Part shown: positions 45,211-56,482 of the stretch, one piece after another
Numbering within the stretch: position 1 is the stretch's first letter
Layout of the letters: each line of letters begins with the position of its first letter
Source of the DNA: Hysterium pulicare CBS 123377
Lineage: Eukaryota; Ascomycota; Dothideomycetes; Hysteriales; Hysteriaceae
Length of the DNA stretch: 64,000 bases
Assembly (NCBI GenBank): GCA_000467715.1
Contig: AJFK01000336.1
Coordinates: forward strand, 1 to 64,000
Direction: 5' to 3'
Notes under the pieces: model-generated
What the model saw: the letters and a program-made list of their open reading frames with translations, nothing else
The model's database searches: none
What the model was told of the DNA's origin: nothing
Made by a program: the position numbers and the translations under genes

Positions 45211-47718
45211 ATGTTACGTCGGAATGGAAAGCCAAGGTATGAACCTCCAGTTGCAACAAGCTTGACAGAGCAATATGCTAACGAGCTTCTAGATCTTGTG
45301 AGCCTTGTCGAGTATCGAAAATAAGGTGCGACCATACTACTCCTACATGCCAGAAATGTATGGCACGAAGGATTGCGGATACAGTGAGCCAACCGTATGA
45401 CGCTGTAACTGTAATAAAGCTGAAATTCGGAATTAGTGTTTCTATCATCCCGCGCCTATGACAAAGCCGCCCGGTGAGCCTCGTAGGCAGTCGTCTGAGC
45501 CTCGCCGGCGCGTCAAGCCAAGGTATCGTGACTCGAACTCCGGGGGTGTCAAGTTTGGCCAAAGATTGATGTTTCCAATAGAGCTTCTGAGCCTTCTCCA
45601 AACAGTGTCAGCACAGTGCTCGCAAATACTTGGCCCACACCAGCTTCAGATACTATCAGCAGAACTCTGCGTAGCCCTGCCGAGTCAGCCAGACCGTTCT
45701 ACTTAGGCTCTACCAGTTATGCTGCCGTTTTTGCTGAGGATCGTCCCATCCCTGATTCTATTCACGCGCAGCCCCCTGATGCAATCATTTCCACACCAAC
45801 TTCCTTATCAACTGGGATATCATGCAGTCGATACTGCCAGCTCGGAGTGGGACCTGCCATCATATCGAGATTAGCGCCATTCTCGCTTTTTGAAGAACTT
45901 CTCAAGATGTATTTCAAGACCAAAGCCTCGGCGATTATTGGACCTCTCATTCTCACTGCTTTACCTCAGCTGAGACGCGACCTCGAATTGCTTGCAACCC
46001 GTACTAGTGATCTAGAATTAGCATGCGCTGAAATCACGCTTAACACAACTCGCCCCTTTAAGGTTCCGCTTTCTATGAATGCTAGTGACTTCCACACCTT
46101 GTTCACTGGGCCAAACCTTCGCTGGGAGATACTCGGTCTTGTATTTGTTACAGCAGGCTCTAACGCACAGTTTACGTCCCCTGATGATCCTCTATTTACC
46201 CTCGAAAACGGTAGAAAGATCAACAGGGACGAGTTCATTGCCGACATGATCAATTCGAGCAACAATTGCATAAATCTCTGTCAGGTACACGGAGCCGTGA
46301 ATGATATCATGGTTTGGATGCTTTATGAAAACATGCTTATGCAGAGCAACCACTATGGGGACAACTGTAAGACGCCTACCCCTCTGCTTCTCAGTAAAAC
46401 CCACTGATACAACATAGATCATGGTGTCTGGCGCCGGATGGGTGAATCTGTCAGCTGTTTGTATGCGGAAGGGATTCACTGTGAGGAGACATTCGATGTA
46501 CCGTTCTTCATTCGAGAGTCTAGAAGAAAGATATATGCCGCCGCATATCGGAGTGATAAGACTTTAGCCACCTTTTTTGGACGTCCGCCAATGATGGCTA
46601 GGCTATACAGTAACAGGAAGCTACCCCTCGATATAGATGACGATACCCTCGTAACATCCGATCCTATTGAGCTGAATGCCGCACTCTCTCGATTGGACAG
46701 TGACGGGTGGAACACGGAAGGGAACATATGGTCCAGTTCGTGGATAAGACTTAGATACCGACTAGGAGTCTTTCGGGAACGTGTTCTGGAACAATCACTC
46801 GCCGGAGAGGCTGACGGTGATCTGGTCGCAAAATTGAAGTAAGTTTTTCTTCTTTAGATATGAAAAAGTGAAGCTCCGACTTATTATCTTTGTCCTCAGG
46901 GTTCTCTCTGATGAAAGTCGCCTGAACTGGGAATCGCTTCCTCGGCATCTTCGTTATGATCTAAATGAAGAAAGCTGCTGGTCGACTCTAGAACCTGGAA
47001 TCTCTATGAGAATGCTTACCGTTTACCTGGACTTTCTTTATACGGAATTCCAGATACAACGATTGCTACGCCGGGAGAGTCAATCTGCTGTGCCTGCCCT
47101 CCTGGACATCTCGATGCGGCTGCTCACTTCAGTATTAGTGCTGAACAAACAAAGGAATCAGGCGTATGGCTTACAACGGCATTTTGCTTCCATTGTAAGT
47201 ACTGAACTTTATGCCGTATTTGCTCTAGCCTGGTATGTATTTACATTTACTAATCCATCGGCTAGATTCTGTTCTACTGTCTTCCAAGTGCTGGGGTGCT
47301 AGCGCTCGAGCTCCGTCGTTGCACATTAGAAAACATACCTCTTCCGGACCCTGTGTCGCGTGCAGATCTGATTCGCAATCTCTCCGTTCTAATCGCATGC
47401 CTTGAGTGGATTGTGCTTCCTGGCGATGGCAACCACAGACTTTGCAGCGAACTGAACAAGATGCTCGCTCTTGTTCTCGACGAGGTCCTAAACTATCAAC
47501 CTTCGCCCAACTCTTCCCAGGAAAGTGGTGTCATGGAACAATCAAATCAAATGGATTTCTTTGATATGCCGATGATGGATGGCATGGAACCTATCCCCAC
47601 TGAGAGCGAGAATTTTCTCAACTGGCTTGATAATGCAAATTGGAATAATGCGGTATGTCAAGTACTAAACTCTACAAGTGGCGTCTGGTTCTAATAAGTG
47701 CAGCAATATCTATTCTAG
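45211..47718 (+). CDS. Zn2Cys6 transcription factor with fungal regulatory middle homology region
   Basis: Eight exons: 45211-45236, 45293-45383, 45437-45522, 45582-46366, 46418-46838, 46900-47194, 47266-47652, and a short last exon from 47704. The zinc cluster is assembled over three small exons: RNGKPRSCEPCRVSKIRC, DHTTPTCQKCMARRIAD, then TCFYHPAPMT, giving all six cysteines in standard spacing near residue 10-40. The middle homology region is clear from KMYFKTKASAIIGPLI through WRRMGESVSCLYAEGIHCEE and FFIRESRRKIYAAAYRSDKTLATFFGRPP (quoted in parts: RRKIYAAAYRSDK, FFGRPPMMA). Target genes cannot be named. The 3' end is uncertain: with the acceptor at 47703 the protein ends NNAQYLF (701 residues, used here); with the acceptor at 47718 it runs to 47853 (741 residues). 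No catabolic or biosynthetic genes adjoin it. Confidence 0.83.
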
Positions 47719-49326
47719 CGCATGTGGAAATTCCTGGGTTCACCAACCCATATGTGCACAATGATTAAGCTTCGACGTCTATCATTCATTTCGAAGAGGT
47801 CTCGATTAACATATTTCAGCAATTTCAGCCATTTTAATGACAAAGTACGTTGACTGGACAACAAGGGCATAGCTGCTTCAAATTCTTATAGGAGCGCGTA
47901 ACACCAATAGTCTCGAACCATATGAACCCGGGAGCCTTCCACCAAGTCACCAAATGAAATAAAGATAGTCCCGTGTACGCTGGCTGCAACTCTTCATAGC
48001 TTAGAACCGGACATTCGCCGCCTCTGTGCATTGCATATCGATGCCAGCCAGCACCCAGTTATCCATGGCCAAACTGTTTGTCCTGGGGACCTCCCCTTCG
48101 GAGTCGGAAAAGCTCAAACAATTCCACCACCTTCTACCTTGTAGAGAAATAGAACGCCGCGGCACTGTAATAAGGTTCTTTATTGACGACGGCATCCTTT
48201 CGGTATTCGGTGTTCGAGCTTTTCTTCGAGACTGGAGAAGGTATTAATGATCCACAGTGATCCAGTTTATCGGATTGTCTTACATTCTTTCCGTCTCCCT
48301 AAAACCTGTGCTATACTCCTCTTTTCGTTATTCGAGGAACCATAGTGGGTGCCTGGAGGACTATATAATGGTGGAGCTTCAGTGGTGGAGTAGCGTGGAG
48401 GGTCTCGCTGCTGAGTAGAAGTACTGTTTTGGGTGGTGGAAGACATAATAATAAATTGATTTGATTTATGAGAGAATTTGGAGAGGTTTCTGATTTGTAG
48501 ACTCAAGGTTTTAATCCTCGTACACTGAATGGCTTTGAATGCAAGTAATATATTTCTGACAATTGAGAACCTTTGGCAGCAAAGCCATCATTCTTATATG
48601 CATTTCTAATAATCTCTGCTCATCGGCCTGCTCATCGGACTACTTAGGCAACAGTAGGGCGTGCAGAACTCCTAATACGGATTACAGCGCAATGGAGCTA
48701 GGAATTGAGTCGATTGACTAGGAGTTCGGTCGGAGTGGAGATGGCAGTCCGAAGGATCATTTTATTCCGATATACGTAGTCATCCTCCCATGTAGTCATC
48801 GCCGTCCTTGGCAGCTCCCTCAGATCCCTCCACGATTATGGCCAAGGATAGCTATAATGCTGACATTGGGCCTGCCAATCCGGCACAATATCCTCGATCG
48901 CTCACAGTTGCAGAGCTTGCTTACAATCCATGCTCATTGTTTCAGAGGCCGGCACGTGACTGGGATCTTCGGCTGTTGGTACGCTCCAAACCTCGCCCCC
49001 CAAAACCGGTTGGCGCAACGTCATCTCTCAACCACATTCGGTGAAACAAGTAGGACCCTGACATGAGAACATGTCTCGTTCCTTGGCAGCGTGTGGACTG
49101 TGGGGAAATACGTCTGTTAGACTCGATTTACTAATCTGCCACAATAACCTGTATATACGCCAATCCAATATTGTTTCACGCTCATTTCTTCTCGCTCCAT
49201 GTTGTTCCTTAATTGACTTCACGAGTTGAACAGTTGCTAGTGCTGCAGGAATCCTGCCTTCCTTCGTTTGCTTACGACTGACTAGAGCTTGCCAGCCACT
49301 GTCACTTCCTAACAATTCTAGACACC
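47719..49326. other. intergenic region between the Zn2Cys6 and mug190-like genes
   Basis: About 1.6 kb. The only candidate gene is the small PPxY frame at 48267-48446. Other short frames (48026-48247 plus, 48808-49044 plus) show no motif. Confidence 0.45.
48267..48446 (-). CDS. possible 59-residue protein with two PPxY motifs
   Basis: A 60-codon frame from ATG at 48446. The protein is MSSTTQNSTSTQQRDPPRYS, then TTEAPPLYSPPGTHYGSS, then NNEKRSIAQVLGRRKECK and a short end. It holds PPRY and PPLY, both PPxY motifs, which in fungi bind the WW domains of Rsp5-type ubiquitin ligases. The composition (Ser/Thr/Gln head, Pro/Tyr middle, basic tail) is non-random and unlike the shadow frames around it, and A-rich sequence precedes the ATG on its strand. 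No homology is known to me and no intron is needed. It may be a real small adaptor-like protein or a chance frame; I lean slightly to real. Confidence 0.35.
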   Translation of the reverse strand: MSSTTQNSTSTQQRDPPRYSTTEAPPLYSPPGTHYGSSNNEKRSIAQVLGRRKECKTIR

Positions 49327-52300
49327 ATGTCTGGCGCGGACGATACCTCGACGGGTCGAAGAGATCACAAACCCCTCTACACACAACATCATCCTATCCC
49401 AACGATCCAGAGATACAAGGAAGAGAAGGAAGAGCGAGTAGAGGCTTCTGGACCACCTCAAGAGGAATCATCTGGCCAATCACCCACTCAATCACCTACC
49501 AAATCGCCTAGCAGATCTGATCGCTTCGGGGAGGCATGGAACACACTACGGCATGGGGACGACAGCAGACCAGCTAGCAAATCATCTAGCAAATCTGTCC
49601 GCTTTGGAGAAGCATGGAACTTACTACGACATGGGAACGACGATACATCTGCTCCTGACGGATCAACACAACCATATCCGGCTGAGAATAAGAATTTTGC
49701 ACAGAATGGAGACATTGCAGAAGACCAGGAGGACGGTGCAGACACTGAGCAAGGGACGCCTGACAGACAACACCAGCAGCAAAAAGATAACGATAAGAAG
49801 AAGGACGAGAAGGACGAGAACGTGGCAGAAGACACGACGGAGGGCATGTTGAGCGAGGTGAACCCCAAAAAGGCAAGAAAGGCAATGAAGAAATGGTCGG
49901 CAGACGGTACGGAGCGAGAGGTTACAGATCCTGTCACCCATCTTCCTGTCACTATACATGATTTCACAGACGAAGACTTGAAGAAGACCCCGAAGAATGC
50001 ACCCCCTGCCGGTTCTGAATCTCACTCGGCAACTGGTGCTGAAGCCATGAACAAAAGCGATACGGAACTACGTAAAGAACAAGGCGATGCACAGGATACT
50101 CATGAGTCTATGGAGGCGCTCTTCCCCCCACCCGATTTTGCGGCAACTCGAGAACAAATTACACAAGTTTATAGGACTGCTATGACGGCGGGGTTAGGAA
50201 TTGTCTCTACGGCTCTAACAGGTATTGTGATTATGTTTCAGATTACACGCAACACTACTGGAGTGTCCAGAGTGGTGTTTTCGGTGCTGGAGGCTGGAAT
50301 ATGCCTCGGAGTCTCCGCCGCGATCATTTTAGGTTTGCGGCAGTGGACTGAAAACAAGATAAAGAATGTATGGGAAACAGAGGTGTGGCAGGCTGAAAGT
50401 CAGCAAGGGAAGAAGAGAGAAAAGTCCAAGACTGCTGAATCGGCCCAATGGCTCAACTCCCTTCTTGCCTCAATTTGGCCGTTGGTTAACCCTGATCTTT
50501 TCACTAGTCTTGCGGATACATTAGAGGTATGGCCAATGGCTCTGGTTGTGTGACGAAACTAACGTGCCTAGGATGTTATGCAAGCAAGTTTACCTAAGAT
50601 GGTCCGAATGATCAGTGTCGACGATATTGGCCAAGGAAGTGAGGCTTTACGCATCCTCGGAGTACGATGGCTGCCAACCGGCGCCGCTGCAAAGTCCGTA
50701 TCGGAGGATGGCAAACTGGAATCTAATGATCAGAAGAAAAGTGATAGGACCGTACCTGGGGAGGGGGAAGTTCAGAATGACGACGATGATAAAGACAGCA
50801 GCGACCAAAACGGTGCGCAAGCGAAAGAGAAAGACGAAAACGTGGCAGAGGGCATGGAGGCTGAAGAAGGAGATTTCGTCAATGTTGAAATTGCCTTTGC
50901 GTATCGTCCATCGACCGGAAGGAGGGGGATGAAAAATAGGGCCAAGAACGCGCATCTCTACTTAGCATTCTATTTGCCCACGAACATCAAAGTCCGTAAG
51001 TGTCATCCTCATTATCCACGCTTACTTCAATACTGACGGTTCGCAGCTGTTTGGGTAGAACTGCAAGGTTTGGTCGGTGTTATGCGCATGCGACTCCAAC
51101 TTACCCCGGACCCTCCGTTCTTCTCGCTCTGCACTCTTACATTTCTGGGGCAGCCCAAAGTCAATGTATCTTGCATTCCTCTCATAAAAAAGGGGCCGAA
51201 TATCATGGATCTACCCGTGATCTCTCGGTTCGTCCAAAGCTCTGTTGACGCAGCCATGGCAGAGTATGTTGCTCCTAAGAGTCTTACTCTTGATCTGAAA
51301 GACATGCTAGTCGGTGACGATTTCAAGAAAGATACAATGTCTCGTGGGGTCTTCATTGTCACAATCAAGCGTGCATTCGACTTCAAGGAGGGTGATGCTG
51401 GCATCGGCCCATTCAAGAAAGGATCATCCGACCCGTATGTATCTGTCGGATGGGCCAAATTTGGTAAGCCATTGTGGTCGACGCGTGTCCTTCAAAGCAA
51501 CATGGAACCTTCTTGGGATGAAACTGCCTTCATTCTTATCACACCAGAGGAGCTCAACGTCGCCGAACGCCTTCGAGTCCAATTGTGGGATTCCGACCGC
51601 ACCACTGCAGATGACGATCTCGGTCGCATTGAGTTGGATGTGAAGGAATTGATGCGTGGCAAAGAGACGAATGGAAAAATTCAAAACAGAGAGGATGGCT
51701 TCAAGGCAATCAAGGCCGGCGAAGGTATGCCTGGAAAGCTGGAGTGGAGCGTTGGGTATTTCTCGAAGAAGAGGATAACTGAGGAGCAACTTACGCACCA
51801 AGAAGAGGATCCAGGCGTCAAAAATATGGATCAACTCAAGAAAAAAGTCTATGCCCAGAGCGAACGCAAGCTCAGGGAAGCTAATAAGGATGAATCGGAC
51901 GAGATCGAACAGCAAAAGGCTCAGGATCTTAAAGCTAGGGAAGACCAGCTCATCATCAGCTCACCTCCCCCACAACAGTACCCAAGTGGCATCCTCTCAG
52001 TTCAAATCCATAATATCACTGGTCTCGAGCTTGAAGCCACTAATAAGAATCAAGCATCCAAGAATGAGAGCGCTAGTGACGAAGATGAAGAAGGCGATGA
52101 TCTTCCTAGTTCATATTGCAATATCATTCTCAACCATCAGAAAGTCTTTAAGACTCGCACTAAGCCCAAGAACTCCAAGCCATTCGTAAGCAGTCCCAAT
52201 TCTTTCCTTCTTTTCAACGTATCGACTAACTCACATATTTTGTAGTTCAACGCCGGTTGCGAACGCTTCATCCCCGATTTCCGCAACACAGAGATCCACA

Positions 52301-53316
52301 TCTCCATTCGGGATTCTCGGGTTCACGAAGACGACCCACTTCTTGGTATCATCTACCTACCTCTCTCAAAGCTCTTCATCAAGCGCTCCCAGATCAATGA
52401 TTGGTATCCTATCTCTGGCGGTGTTGGCTACGGCCGTGCACGCATCTCCCTTGTCTTCCGCTCCATTCAACTCCAGGCTCCAAAGTCAATGCTAGGCTGG
52501 GACTATGGTACCTTAAATATTTCACCTGAAGTAAAGGCCGTGGATGTGCCTCAGGATCTAAGGGGCATGAGAATGAAGATACGGACAACGCTCGCCAGAG
52601 GAAAGCTGAATGCATCATCCGAAGGCGACCAGCAAGGATGGAAGAGCAAGAAAGGCAGTACCATCCGTCTACCTGTTCGAAAGCGCTACGCCTCTCCTTT
52701 AATAGTCGAATTCCGCAAGGACAAAGCGCTATTAGACCACACACCCGCTTTTTGCGTCCTCTGGTTAAAATACATCCCAGACAACGAAGAACAAACCGTC
52801 AAACTGCCCATCTGGAAAGGCGACCTCAAACGCGCCGAAAACAACATCCTTTCCTCGTACGGCGATCAAGTCGGAGAAATCGAACTCACAATGACCTTCT
52901 GGTCCGGCCTGAGCGGCTACCACTACGGCCTCGCCAAAAAAGACAAACACGTAGCCGACGTCTTGGAAGTGCTGGACGCATGCCACGACAACGACGAAAT
53001 GGACTGGGACGACGGCTCCTCGACCCACGGATCCGACTCAGATAGCTCGGACTCGGATTCCTCGCTCATGCCATCCGTTCTCCATACTTCGAACTCGAGC
53101 CTCAGTGAAGACGGAAAGAGAGGTACGATGGATCAGATCAGAGAGTATAAGAGCCATTCGAAACAGCTGCACAGGAAGAATAGAGGTATTATGCAGTGGA
53201 AGGGGCCTAGGACTATGGCGTATTTTAAACATGTGGCGGAGAAGGGGAAGGGGAAGGTGGAGGGTGTTTTTCAGCATAATGAGAGGGGTGGGGCGGGGAT
53301 GGAGACGGAGGTTTAG
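49327..53316 (+). CDS. mug190: mug190-like SMP/C2-domain lipid-transfer tether
   Basis: Four exons (49327-50526, 50572-50995, 51047-52185, 52246-53316) give 1,277 residues. Order: a disordered N-terminus with a tandem repeat (RFGEAWNTLRHGDD and RFGEAWNLLRHGND); a membrane hairpin at about 280-340 (AGLGIVSTALTGIVIMFQI; VLEAGICLGVSAAIILGL); an SMP-type domain at about 370-620 including VFVNVEIAFAYRPS-like and VELQGLVGVMRMRLQLTPD segments; C2A at about 641-745 (FIVTIKRAFDFKEGD, SSDPYVSVGW, WDETAFILI, VQLWDSDRT); and C2B at about 854-1000 (GILSVQIHNITGLEL, LLGIIYLPLSKLF). SMP proteins of the tricalbin/extended synaptotagmin type move lipids at ER-plasma membrane contacts; fission-yeast mug190 is induced in meiosis. 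C2A keeps Asp residues suited to calcium binding. The tail is Ser/Asp-rich and basic. Confidence 0.87.
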
Positions 53317-53895
53317 GGGGGAAGTAGAGAAGCGGAGAGATGATGAGATCTTGCTGGGTTTTTCTTGGGGGGCAGGGGCGGCTTTAAATTGTGGGATGGG
53401 TTTTAAGAGGCGTTATGAGGATGGGGTTGGGGGATGTAGATAATTAGTAATACTAGTCTGCGGAAAATGATAACAAGTATTTCAGATATTTGGTCCTAAT
53501 GTATAGTAATGTAGTGCGTGATAGGAAGATCATACTCGGTAGGCCGGGTTTAGAAATGGGGATCAGTAGTAATTGGGTATCATGCTTATTTGGTTGTAGG
53601 TTTTGTTGATGGATGGTAGATGGTGAATGCATTAAGAGGCAAACATTCCATGGAAATATGTCTAACCTGTAGTCTCTCAATCTCAATGGATATACACGGG
53701 TCCTATTTTCCGAACCCTAATCTAGCTCCGTTATTAGACCCTGGCCCTTCTAAAGCCTTAGAACACCTTACTTTACACAGAATCCAAGTCAGACATTATG
53801 AAAAAGTATATTTCCACACGATTTCTTTACCCGGGTCCCAAAAGTATGCTAACGATTCCAAAATTACGTCTGCTGCCCTTCATTCGGTATGGTGT
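53317..53895. other. convergent intergenic region between mug190-like and kinase genes
   Basis: About 580 bp; G/T-rich at the left (3' end of the mug190-like gene), A/T-rich at the right. No gene is seen. Confidence 0.5.
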
Positions 53896-56013
53896 TCAGG
53901 AAGGCGGAGGCGATGGGATCACTTTCTGGTCTGGTGAAGTACTGCTGGTAGACGTTTCATTGTTCTCTTTCTCGTTCGGGGTGGACGTTGGCTGGACTCC
54001 GTCAAATGCAAGTATACCATCCAAAACCCCAAATGAGGGTCCTTGCAGTGGACTAGGGTCTACTTGTGGGTTGTGTTGTGTATCGGATGGCTCGGCTGTA
54101 GCACGGTTAGGGATTTGTATATTCCCTTCCGTGAAAAGGGCTGTTGAAGACAGCCCTTTGATTCCGGTCTTACCTTGAACTGGAGACGGGCCAGGCGTAG
54201 GAGAGGTAGATGACTGCACACTTGCATCATCAGAAGAGGACGTAATAGGTATCGGTGGTGTATCATCTGCCGTTCTAGAAGGCGAGCTTGTATGGGTTGC
54301 CGTTGAATGATTATGAACATCTCGTGCGGTGTCGAGCAGCGTAGTCTCATCAATTGATACCGAAGACTCAGTGTCCCTGCGGTGAGAGTGCGCACCGTTC
54401 CCAGCTGCGAGTGGTGCGGTTGCTCTAGGCTGAGCATAATGCTCATAGAGACCTTGGACTGTCCATAGATGGTTTTCCAGCGCTTTGGCATCATTGCCCT
54501 CTCGTTTCTTCCGATCGATAACAAACACCTTTTCTTCGAGGTATGTAGTCAATAGTCTGATGCATTCGCCTTCTTCCTTGCTTCTTTCCTCAGCATTGGT
54601 TTGAAGCTTTGCAAGCCACTCAATTACTCCAGGGTAGACTCTCGCAGAACCGTCAGGTAATGGCTCATAGAAAAGATCCCACTCAACATCGCGTTGAACA
54701 ATTCTCGTACGAGCCTGTTCGAAGTGGTAGACCGCATGAGGGCCATTATCAAGGTAGGAGTATACCATGGACAAGATGCATCCCATCGACCACAGGTCGC
54801 TCCCTCTACCTGCTTTTTGGTGCTGTGAACCTTCAGGAGCTCGGTATGTGCTGGGGTCACTGGACCAGTTGACGGACGAAAACTCATGTGGCTCAGCCTG
54901 CTTGCGGACTTTACTTGGGGTCGGAATCGGTCTTTTTTTCAATTCAGACAAGTCGAAATCAGCGAGCTGCCATATCATCTCACCTTTTCCTTGAACAACG
55001 AGAATGTTGTCCGGTCTGATATCGAAGTGATAGACTGCACGACCTTGATCTAGGTTATGGATCCAAGCCAAACCACCAACAAGCCCGGTTGCATTTCTGA
55101 TGAACTCTGCCTTTTCTGACCAGTTAATAGGAACGTCTTCATCACTAAACAGCAAGTTCGCCAGGTCTTTTTCCGCGAGAGGGTAAAACAGACTATACTC
55201 GGAGTCGTCACTACCGCGGTCGATCGCAAGGCTCGCCGAATGTAACATAACATTCTTATTTCTATTTGACGAATTCTTGAGTTCTTTAAGCTTGCTCAAC
55301 TCTGTCTTGAAATTTTCCTTATTATCCTTAGGGTCGTTGGAATGGCGGGCGTCGAACACTTTCTGTGCAAGCACCTTGGGAGCGTAGTTTGAACAGTTTG
55401 CACTCAAATTTATCCAATGGCCTTTGGCGATTCTGGCTTCGGAAACGACACCACTGGCACCAGCTCCACGTTTCTCGGGACTTCCGATGAATGGACGCCG
55501 GCAGTCTACCTTGCGTCCCCAGAGTTCGTTATCCTCCCCCTCTATCAAGAAAATAGCGCAGAATATGTACTGGTTCAAGAAAAAGAGGTGGCCAGAAGTC
55601 TCGCCAAAGAGTTCCTGTGCTTTGGCTTTCTCCACAGGAAGGCGGTCGTCCGCAGGAACATCACGATGTCCATTCCGTATTTGGTCGATGATTTTAGATA
55701 GATTGTGTGCGTCTTCATCGTAGATGAGTGTTGCAAATATCTCTAGCATTCCAGTGGAGCGTGGGTCGCTCTCGTCCCCTATAACTCGCGCTACGTCTTC
55801 CTGTATCTCAGCCACATCATTGCTCGATCCGGGAAGGAGGGCTTGGTTGAAAAGTTGTAACAATTCATCCTTGTTTAAGATCGCCCGTATGGATCCAATA
55901 GGGACGAACTTCTTATTTCCTTCCCTATCAGAGTTTTCGACCGCGTTTTCCAGACGCTTGTTTAGCTGCCGTATGGATGCCCGCAGTTCGGGAGGTGGGT
56001 CCACGAGACTCAT
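53896..56013 (-). CDS. fungal variant protein kinase (DFD in place of DFG)
   Basis: One intronless frame of 705 codons. Residues 1-170 form a charged helical N-terminal domain (LRASIRQLNKRLENAVENS; DELLQLFNQALLPGSSNDV). The kinase domain runs from about 175 to 500: Gly-rich loop GAGASGVVSEARI (183-195), likely ATP Lys218 (AQKVF), catalytic loop YHFDIRPDNILV with D331 and N336, activation start ADFDLSE (352-354 DFD, Gly replaced by Asp), TYRAPEGS (APE 392-394) and GSDLWSMGCILSMVYSYLD. The last 170 residues are Ser/Thr/Pro-rich and unstructured. Kinases of this type are numerous in Pezizomycotina and lack known substrates; the N-terminal helical domain is common beside them. The gene is divergent from the CorA-like gene, 469 bp apart. 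Whether the DFD form is active is open, since the metal-binding Asp itself is kept. Confidence 0.85.
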   Translation of the reverse strand: MSLVDPPPELRASIRQLNKRLENAVENSDREGNKKFVPIGSIRAILNKDELLQLFNQALLPGSSNDVAEIQEDVARVIGDESDPRSTGMLEIFATLIYDEDAHNLSKIIDQIRNGHRDVPADDRLPVEKAKAQELFGETSGHLFFLNQYIFCAIFLIEGEDNELWGRKVDCRRPFIGSPEKRGAGASGVVSEARIAKGHWINLSANCSNYAPKVLAQKVFDARHSNDPKDNKENFKTELSKLKELKNSSNRNKNVMLHSASLAIDRGSDDSEYSLFYPLAEKDLANLLFSDEDVPINWSEKAEFIRNATGLVGGLAWIHNLDQGRAVYHFDIRPDNILVVQGKGEMIWQLADFDLSELKKRPIPTPSKVRKQAEPHEFSSVNWSSDPSTYRAPEGSQHQKAGRGSDLWSMGCILSMVYSYLDNGPHAVYHFEQARTRIVQRDVEWDLFYEPLPDGSARVYPGVIEWLAKLQTNAEERSKEEGECIRLLTTYLEEKVFVIDRKKREGNDAKALENHLWTVQGLYEHYAQPRATAPLAAGNGAHSHRRDTESSVSIDETTLLDTARDVHNHSTATHTSSPSRTADDTPPIPITSSSDDASVQSSTSPTPGPSPVQGKTGIKGLSSTALFTEGNIQIPNRATAEPSDTQHNPQVDPSPLQGPSFGVLDGILAFDGVQPTSTPNEKENNETSTSSTSPDQKVIPSPPPS

Positions 56014-56482
56014 AGCGGGTAATCTATTCGGATTGCTGCATTGGCTCCACGATAGCCGGCCCGGTCCGCAACCGTTCAGCCCTTCGAGAGCTAGAAAGGG
56101 CTAGTCGTCGACGCAGAGGCACGGAGTACAGGAATAGGGATGACGATCTGAGCAGCTGTAAAATGATAGGATAGGTTGATGAAGCTGTTCAGAAAGACAC
56201 GACAGGCAGCCTCCGCGAGTCAATTGTTAAATAGTTCTCACGTGACGCTTGTCGATGAGCTCATCGCAAAAAGCAGAGGCAGCTGCATAATGAATCTGCA
56301 ACACCATTGCGTGGTTTTTGGGGCCATCGAATAGGCAACATCCACGAATGCCTCATTCTACGGCCTCGCAGTGAGATTACTCTAGATGCCACACTGCAAA
56401 TCATGGAGTCTTTTCACCCTTCTACGCCCCTATTGTTGCACATTATCCACACCAAACAGTTCTCACCTCCTGTACTCGAAGA
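56014..56482. promoter_or_regulatory. shared divergent promoter of the kinase and CorA-like genes
   Basis: 469 bp lie between the two start codons with no open frame of note. The region includes a CACGTG-free but CACGTGAC-like half (TCACGTGACGC near 56238), which contains the E-box core CACGTG. No TATA box is obvious on either strand. Confidence 0.5.

Noticed and set aside
45440-45560. A possible tRNA-like stretch (ACTCGAACTCCGGG)
   Set aside because: No acceptor stem or anticodon arm could be folded around it, and it lies at a coding exon/intron border of the Zn2Cys6 gene.
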